A DNA stretch of 64,000 bases, taken from Nocardia panacis (GTDB lineage Bacteria; Actinomycetota; Actinomycetes; Mycobacteriales; Mycobacteriaceae). The number at the start of each line of letters is the position of its first letter. The stretch's first letter is position 1. The DNA lies in contig NZ_QZFU01000018.1 in NCBI RefSeq assembly GCF_003598715.1, positions 1 through 64,000 on the forward strand, in the 5' to 3' direction. The position numbers and the translations under genes were made by a program. Of this stretch, positions 58,940 to 64,000 are shown in pieces. A model generated the notes under the pieces. That model was not told the origin of the DNA, made no database searches, and saw only the letters and a list, made by a program, of their open reading frames with translations.

Positions 58940-60138
58940 ACGGACACATACTGATTCTGGTGGAGAACCTTTCGGTGCCCTTCGACCGGCGGGTGTGGCA
59001 GGAGAGTCGCGCGCTGGTCGGCGCCGGCTACCGGGTCACGGTTATCTGTCCGATGGGTGCCAAACAGGATCGCGAGCCGGAAGCGACGATCGAGGGCGTG
59101 CGCATCCTGCGATATCCATTGCGGGCGGCCACCGGTGGGCCTGCGGGGTATGTCCGCGAATACGGTCTGGCGCTGTGGCATACGCTGCGGCTGGCACTGC
59201 GGGTGCGCCGCGAAGGGCGCATCGATGTGGTGCACGCCTGCAATCCCCCGGATCTGCTCTTCTTGATCGCGCTCGCACTGCGGCCCGGCGGCGCCCGCTT
59301 CGTCTTCGATCACCACGACCTGGTCCCCGAACTGTTCCTATCCCGGTTCGCGGGCGGCCCTTCGGCGCTGTTCCGGGTGGCGAAGCTGGTAGAGCGCTGC
59401 ACCTTCGCCTGCGCGGACGCCGTCATCTCCACCAATGAGAGCTATCGCCGCGCGGCCATCGAGCGCGGCGCGATGGCACCGGATCTGGTGACGGTCGTGC
59501 GCAGCGCGCCCGATCTCACCCGCTTCGTCGCCCGCCCGCCCGATCCGGCGCTCAAACGCGGAAAGACCTATCTGGCAGCGTATCTGGGAGTCATGGGGCC
59601 ACAGGACGGCGTCGACTACGCGCTGCGCGCCATTGCCCACCTGCGCGAGCGCGGCCGCACCGACACGCTTTTCGTCTTCATGGGCGCGGGCGACGCCTTC
59701 GACGATCTGGTGGCTCTCGCCGAGGAACTCGGGCTCGGCGAATTGGTCGAGTTCACCGGCCGGGTGCCCGACGAATTCGTCCAGACCTGCCTGTCCACCG
59801 CCGATATCTGCCTTTCGCCCGATCCGTACAACCCGCTCAATGACGTCTCCACCATGAACAAGGTGGTGGAATACATGGCCATGGCGCGGCCTCTGGTCTC
59901 TTTCGAGCTGACCGAGGCGCGCGTCTCGGCGGGCGAGGCGGCCGTCTATGTTCCCGCGAACGACGAATCCGCTTTCGCCACCGCGATATCCGAACTCCTC
60001 GACGATCCGGATCGCCGCAAGCGCATGGGCGAGCTCGGGCGCGAACGCGTCGAACGCGAACTGTCCTGGGAGATATCGCGGCAGAACCTCATCGCGTTCT
60101 ATCAGCGGTTCTTCCGCAACTTCGTACTACCCGGCTGA
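58936..60138 (+). CDS. family 4 glycosyltransferase (WcaL/ExpE7-like)
   Basis: This 400-residue GT-B enzyme has VENLSVPFDRRVWQESRALV near the N-terminus, DVVHACNPPDLLFLIALAL, FDHHDLVPELFLSRF and the donor-site ending NKVVEYMAMARPLVSFEL. The N-terminal type is common among exopolysaccharide glycosyltransferases. GTG 58936 overlaps the previous stop. It is the last gene of the plus-strand operon, and its final 12 nt overlap the end of the convergent polymerase gene. Confidence 0.91.
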   Translation: MNGHILILVENLSVPFDRRVWQESRALVGAGYRVTVICPMGAKQDREPEATIEGVRILRYPLRAATGGPAGYVREYGLALWHTLRLALRVRREGRIDVVHACNPPDLLFLIALALRPGGARFVFDHHDLVPELFLSRFAGGPSALFRVAKLVERCTFACADAVISTNESYRRAAIERGAMAPDLVTVVRSAPDLTRFVARPPDPALKRGKTYLAAYLGVMGPQDGVDYALRAIAHLRERGRTDTLFVFMGAGDAFDDLVALAEELGLGELVEFTGRVPDEFVQTCLSTADICLSPDPYNPLNDVSTMNKVVEYMAMARPLVSFELTEARVSAGEAAVYVPANDESAFATAISELLDDPDRRKRMGELGRERVERELSWEISRQNLIAFYQRFFRNFVLPG

Positions 60139-61644
60139 GGATTCGGAGCGGGCACGCAGTGCCTCCCGGTGCGCGCGGCCAGCTTCCAGCGGATCGGGCT
60201 TGCGGACGCGGGCCACCCGGTCGGCGGTGCCGATAGCCGCGCCGATGAGGGCGAAGACCATGGTGCTCGGGTAGTCGAACAGTCGCAGGTCCACGAAAAC
60301 ACCGCCGAGGAACAGGGAAAGGAAGGCGGTGACCGCGGTGAAGGCGAGCGGGCGGGCCATGGAATCCGCGGCGGACAGGCGACGGTAGGCGGTGCGCAGG
60401 CGCAGCGCCAGTAGCACGAGGACGGTGAGCCACAGCAGCAACCCGATGATCCCGAGTTCGGCGAGAATGCCGAGTTCGGTTTCGTGCGGCGGGATTCCGA
60501 GACCGCGCTCCCAGGGCGTGGTCGAGGACCACTGACGGTGGCGATAGGCATTGACCGCCACGAACCGCCCGAGACCCCATCCGCTCCATGGCTTTTCGAG
60601 AAAAGCCCACACCGCGGTGGCATCGGCGTTGAGTCGGTCGTAGACCTCGTTGGTCGAACCGACCCCGCCTGCCTTCCGATCCGAGCTGGTGAAGGTGGAC
60701 CAGTTGGTGGCAATGAGAATGAGCGCGGCTATGGCCGTGGTGACGAATCCGGTGCGATACCCCTTGGCGAACAGCACTCCCAGCAGCACCACGACCGCGA
60801 AATCCAGCCAGATGGAGCGGGTATGGGTCAGGTAGACGGCATACGCGCAGCCCGCCGCTATGGTCGCGTACAGGATTCGCTCCCATCTGCCGTGGCGCGC
60901 GGCCAGCAGCACCAGCGCGAGTACATAGCCGACAATGAGAATGAGTCCATTGACCTCGGGCTGATTCGGTAGTCCGACCGCGCGCTCCGGCCACCCCGGA
61001 TTGGTCACGATATAGCGCGGCCAGACCAGTCCGCGCGGCCCGGTGAACTGCGCGATGCTCACCCACGCCGAATACGCGGCGCAGCCGAGCACCGTCGCGG
61101 TGAGGAATTTCACCGCATCCCTGGTCCCGAAGATGAGGCGCGACACCAGATAGGTGCCGAACGGCATGCCGGTCCCGATGATGAGGTAGCGCCACAGATC
61201 CAGCTTCGTGCCGGTGATCGGGAAGTAGATCGGCTCGTATTCATGCTGCTGCAGAATGGAATTCAGATTCCACAGCAGGTACAGCGCCATCGCGCACTCG
61301 ACCGCGCCGAGGGGAACCCAGCGCTGCGGATGGCCGCGCGCCCACAGCAGCGTGGCGATGATCATCCCGCCGAACGCGAGTACGAAGGGGTCGGTGGTGG
61401 GCAGCACCTTGGGGATGGCGGGCCGCAGAAACGTCGCGACCATGAGGAATACGAAGGCCCAGCGGGGATCGCGCAGTCCGATCACCACCAGCACCGCGGC
61501 GATCCCGGCCGCCGCCGCCACGGTTCCGACGCCGCCCGGTGCTTTGCCCGAGACCGCGGTCGCCGCCGCCAGTCCGGCGGCGATGGCGACCGCGACGCAG
61601 GCCATCAGCCCGACGCGCCGGACGGTGGGGTGGTGAAAGATCAT
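60127..61644 (-). CDS. O-antigen ligase/polymerase-like membrane protein (Wzy type)
   Basis: This 505-residue protein has about 11-12 transmembrane segments. A large extracytoplasmic loop (about 345-405) carries the conserved ligase/polymerase motif GWGLGRFVAVN and PHETELGILAELG (PxxHNxxL-like region). The Wzy_C/O-antigen-ligase family polymerises or ligates lipid-linked repeat units outside the membrane. ATG 61644 overlaps the Wzz-like gene stop (ATGA). It is the terminal gene of the minus-strand three-gene operon. Confidence 0.87.
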   Translation of the reverse strand: MIFHHPTVRRVGLMACVAVAIAAGLAAATAVSGKAPGGVGTVAAAAGIAAVLVVIGLRDPRWAFVFLMVATFLRPAIPKVLPTTDPFVLAFGGMIIATLLWARGHPQRWVPLGAVECAMALYLLWNLNSILQQHEYEPIYFPITGTKLDLWRYLIIGTGMPFGTYLVSRLIFGTRDAVKFLTATVLGCAAYSAWVSIAQFTGPRGLVWPRYIVTNPGWPERAVGLPNQPEVNGLILIVGYVLALVLLAARHGRWERILYATIAAGCAYAVYLTHTRSIWLDFAVVVLLGVLFAKGYRTGFVTTAIAALILIATNWSTFTSSDRKAGGVGSTNEVYDRLNADATAVWAFLEKPWSGWGLGRFVAVNAYRHRQWSSTTPWERGLGIPPHETELGILAELGIIGLLLWLTVLVLLALRLRTAYRRLSAADSMARPLAFTAVTAFLSLFLGGVFVDLRLFDYPSTMVFALIGAAIGTADRVARVRKPDPLEAGRAHREALRARSESSAG

Positions 61645-63008
61645 GGGGCGGTCCGCGATCGCCAGGGCAGCGGGCGCGGCGACGAGGTGTCGACGAGTAC
61701 CGCGCCGAGCACCCGCGCCCCCACCTGGTTGACCGCCCGCACCGCCGCCTCGACCTCGCGCACCGTGGTGCGGCCGCGCTCGAGCACCAGCACCGTCAGC
61801 CCCGCCAGGTCCGCGACGATCTGAGCCTCGGGCGCGGTGGCGATCGGCGGCACCGCGATCACCACCAAATCCGCCGCCGCGCCCACGGATTCGAGGAGGG
61901 TTCGCACTCGATCGCGTTCGAACAGGCGATAGGGGTCCTCCCCGGCGGCGCCGGGGCCGATTGCCGCGTAGGCGCCCCGCTCGGTGCACAGCTGTCGCAC
62001 ATCGTCGATCGTGCCGCCGAGGAACTCCGCGACGCCGGGAGTCGCACTTCGCTCCGCACCGCGCAGGTCCGCGTGCAGGAACACCGTGCGTGCCCCTTGC
62101 GCCGCGCGCTGCTCAGCGATCGCGCGTGCCAGTTGAACACCCGCCTCGCCCGCCGAGATCGGCGCCACCGCAACAGAAGTCGATGCGGACCCGGCGATGA
62201 GATTGGCGATCTGCCGCAGGGCTACCAGCCGTCGGGCGTCCCGCTCGGCCGTGCCGCCGGGAGGCACGACCTCTAGGGGCCGCACCCCTGTCTTCTCGGC
62301 GATGTCGTAGTCGGTGTAGAGCCTGCGGGTGGCCGCGCCCGCCAAAATCGCGACCACACAGCCGAGCAGGAGGCCACCGACGAGTCCGGTGCCCAGGGTG
62401 CGTGCCTTGCCCGCCCCCTTCGGCGCGGCCCCCGCGCCCGTCTGCAGGATGGTCAGCCGATTGGAGCCGTCGGAATTGAGCTGATCTATCTGCTGTTGCA
62501 GATGTATCTGGGCGGCAAAGGCATTGGGATCGTTCGCGGTCAATCGCGGACCCCACTCGCGCATCATGGCCGCCGTCATGGCGGCCGCGGTGGCCTCGCG
62601 GCTCGCGTCCAGCCTGCCGTTGATGTCATCGATGTAGAGTTGGGCTACCTTGGGCGCGGCATCCTCGGCGGCGGCCGGGGTGGCCGCAGTGACCTGAACG
62701 AAGAAAAGCGGACTGGCCGAGACGAATTCGGCGCCGAAGCTCGCGATATCGTTCGGGAAGCCGGGCTGGTGGCCCAGTTTCGCCTGATAGGTCGGATCGT
62801 TGAGATAAAGGGTGTAGCCCTGGGCCAGGATCGCGTCCTGGGTCGGCGGTCGGGTCGAGGCCGCGGAGACGAGCACCCGGCTGGTGTAGGTGGTGGCGCG
62901 GCCGTGCGCGGTCAGATACGCACCGCACAGGGTGGCGAGGGCGACCGCCGCGACCAGCCAGCGGCGCCCTCGGATCCGATCCCACAGGACATTCAGCGTA
63001 TGTGCCAC
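61641..63008 (-). CDS. second Wzz/BY-kinase-like protein with degenerate P-loop
   Basis: This 455-residue paralogue of the plus-strand Wzz-like protein has two transmembrane helices (about 18-35 and 208-226). It shares the near-identical early motif TYTSRV, then QDAIL..GY..Y..DPTYQAKL (compare DAVLSVGYAQYFKDPAYQAKL-type in the first). The expected Walker A region reads VAVAPISAGEAGVQLARA, with no GKS/T, while VFLHADLRG survives. Two such proteins in one locus may form a mixed complex. GTG 63008 has GGAGG upstream. It lies 34 nt after the AMIN-like lipoprotein gene. Confidence 0.87.
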   Translation of the reverse strand: MAHTLNVLWDRIRGRRWLVAAVALATLCGAYLTAHGRATTYTSRVLVSAASTRPPTQDAILAQGYTLYLNDPTYQAKLGHQPGFPNDIASFGAEFVSASPLFFVQVTAATPAAAEDAAPKVAQLYIDDINGRLDASREATAAAMTAAMMREWGPRLTANDPNAFAAQIHLQQQIDQLNSDGSNRLTILQTGAGAAPKGAGKARTLGTGLVGGLLLGCVVAILAGAATRRLYTDYDIAEKTGVRPLEVVPPGGTAERDARRLVALRQIANLIAGSASTSVAVAPISAGEAGVQLARAIAEQRAAQGARTVFLHADLRGAERSATPGVAEFLGGTIDDVRQLCTERGAYAAIGPGAAGEDPYRLFERDRVRTLLESVGAAADLVVIAVPPIATAPEAQIVADLAGLTVLVLERGRTTVREVEAAVRAVNQVGARVLGAVLVDTSSPRPLPWRSRTAP

Positions 63009-63042
63009 CGGGCCTCCGTCATTCGCGTAGGGCCGACCAATG

Positions 63043-63603
63043 TCATCGGCGCTCGAATTCCACCACGACCCGTGCGGGATCGAGCGCCCCGCTGACCCGG
63101 AACCCGACCTGTTCGGTGCGCAGCGCGATGAACACCTGGGTCACCCCGCGCACGACACTGGCGAAGCGCACCTCGCCGATGGTGCTCAGCGTCGGATCGG
63201 AAAGTACGGCAGGGCCGGAATACGGTGGTGGAGCGGACTGGAACGGGTTGGCCGCTTCGCGCACGAGCACCTCCAGGACAGCGGGGGCGGCGATCGGGAT
63301 GATGGTCTGGGTATCGTTCTGCAACGCCTGGCGGACGTAGTGCACCGCCCAGCCGGGTATGGCATTGCCGGTGAACTCGAATGTCACCGTATCGGTGGAA
63401 TCAGTGTGCGCCAGCGCGATTTTCGCCAGGCCGATGCCGACCGCGCCCGGATCGGGGCGGCGGCTCTTGGCGGCCTGCGCGTCCAAAGTTGGTGTGACAA
63501 CCGGGGATACCGGTCGGCTCGGCGAAGCGGACGTAGCACATCCCGTCACGGTGAGCAGCGTGACCGCGCACCACACCAGCGGACCCGTATTCCGACCGCG
63601 CAC
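63043..63603 (-). CDS. AMIN-like domain lipoprotein
   Basis: This 186-residue lipoprotein has a lipobox VTGC (Cys22), a Ser/Pro/Thr linker and a C-terminal AMIN-like domain. The latter has TVTFEFTGNAIPGWAVHYV, the PPPYSGP turn, IGEVRFASVVRGVTQVFIAL and a final RVVVEFE strand. AMIN-type domains bind the cell wall or assembly partners. As first gene of the operon with Wzz-like and polymerase genes it may anchor export to the envelope (inference). GTG 63603 follows AGGGGG by 7 nt. Confidence 0.84.
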   Translation of the reverse strand: MRGRNTGPLVWCAVTLLTVTGCATSASPSRPVSPVVTPTLDAQAAKSRRPDPGAVGIGLAKIALAHTDSTDTVTFEFTGNAIPGWAVHYVRQALQNDTQTIIPIAAPAVLEVLVREAANPFQSAPPPYSGPAVLSDPTLSTIGEVRFASVVRGVTQVFIALRTEQVGFRVSGALDPARVVVEFERR

Positions 63604-63743
63604 GGTGAAACCCCCTATCGTCTCGGCTGCAAGCGTAGGTCACCGCCGCGCGCTGCACCGGACGATGATATCGCGAACAATTCGCCGAACACGTTGGTAT
63701 AAAACAACACAGCGGCGATCACATAACCCGGCGGGTGGGCAAG
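63604..63743. promoter_or_regulatory. divergent promoter region of the AMIN-like and dehydrogenase genes
   Basis: The 140-nt spacer contains an AT-richer core (63668-63710) with TATAAA at 63698-63703. No convincing -35 partner is visible on either strand. Confidence 0.4.
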
Positions 63744-64000
63744 ATGGATGTGCGGAATCAGCGCAGCGAGATGGCGATAAGCGTCTTCGGTCTCGGCTAT
63801 GTCGGATGTGTCTCGGCGGCCTGCCTGGCCGCGCGCGGCAATTCGGTGGTCGGCGTCGACGTCAATCCCGAGAAGACGGAGTTCATCCGACAGGGGCGCG
63901 CCCCGGTGGTCGAGGAGCGCATCGGCGAGCTGACCGCAGAGATGGTCGCCGCCGGTCGGCTCACCGTCACCGAGGAGGTGGCGAAAGCTGTTCTCACGAC
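63744..64000 (+). CDS. nucleotide-sugar dehydrogenase (UDP-glucose/GDP-mannose 6-dehydrogenase family), 5' part
   Basis: Only the first ~85 codons lie in the window. They read SVFGLGYVGCVSAACLAARG, GVDVNPEKTEFI, then QGRAPVVEERIGEL, which is the NAD-binding opening of UDP-glucose or GDP-mannose 6-dehydrogenases. The product would be an activated uronic acid. The SVFGLGYVG form is somewhat more like the GDP-mannose enzyme, but UDP-glucose cannot be excluded. Start may be ATG 63744 or ATG 63771. The gene continues beyond the right edge. Confidence 0.88.
   Translation, partial: MDVRNQRSEMAISVFGLGYVGCVSAACLAARGNSVVGVDVNPEKTEFIRQGRAPVVEERIGELTAEMVAAGRLTVTEEVAKAVLT

Overview
The window is GC-rich actinobacterial DNA with many GTG (and a few TTG) starts, tight stop/start overlaps and several probable leaderless starts. 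Gene order from about 0.5 to 23 kb follows the conserved mycobacterial block Rv1691-Rv1713 (TPR protein, HAD phosphatase, small ORF, tlyA, nadK, recN, steA, mctB, pyrG, NUDIX, xerD, ParA-like, scpA, scpB, rluB, cmk, der). A remnant of a KasA/KasB-type mycolate FAS-II ketosynthase also points to a mycolic-acid bacterium. Nocardia or a close relative is the best guess; the genus is inferred, not proven. Layout: (1) 1-372 is the end of an rrn operon (23S 3' end, 5S, terminator). (2) 484-23171 is the housekeeping block. It covers rRNA methylation and pseudouridylation, NADP and CTP supply, DNA repair, Xer recombination, ParA/ScpA/ScpB chromosome organisation and ribosome assembly (Der). Two of its proteins, the first TPR protein and RluB, carry long Arg/Gly/Asp/Ser-rich low-complexity N-termini. 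An SRPBCC gene, a SorC-type regulator and a membrane protein sit between recN and steA. (3) 23183-33442 is an accessory metabolic region: an NmrA-like reductase divergent from a double-AsnC regulator, an acyl-ACP thioesterase, a SLOG-like remnant, a secreted esterase, an XRE/MmyB regulator with an SDR, a LppP/LprE lipoprotein, a 3-hydroxyisobutyrate-dehydrogenase-like enzyme, a 66-bp tandem repeat and an LLM flavin enzyme. (4) 33452-40284 is a complete minus-strand carbohydrate locus: ROK repressor, binding lipoprotein, two permeases, GH4 6-phospho-glycosidase and BadF-type sugar kinase. It has no ATPase gene of its own and has a palindromic ROK-type operator upstream. (5) 40423-48134 holds assorted hydrolases and membrane proteins: C45 peptidase, two alpha/beta hydrolases, a saccharopine-dehydrogenase-like protein, a DUF885 protein and a Tat-exported lactonase. 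(6) 48205-48634 is a ketosynthase pseudogene whose internal deletion removes the active-site cysteine. A DoxX gene follows. (7) 49199-64000 looks like a Wzx/Wzy-type exopolysaccharide or capsule locus. It contains a secreted polysaccharide lyase, a nucleotide-sugar epimerase, four glycosyltransferases, a pyruvyltransferase, a flippase, an O-antigen ligase/polymerase-like protein, two Wzz-like proteins with eroded kinase domains, an AMIN-like lipoprotein and the start of a nucleotide-sugar dehydrogenase that leaves the window. The dehydrogenase and lyase together suggest a uronic-acid polymer, and the pyruvyltransferase suggests pyruvylation. The polymer is not known and its assignment is inference.
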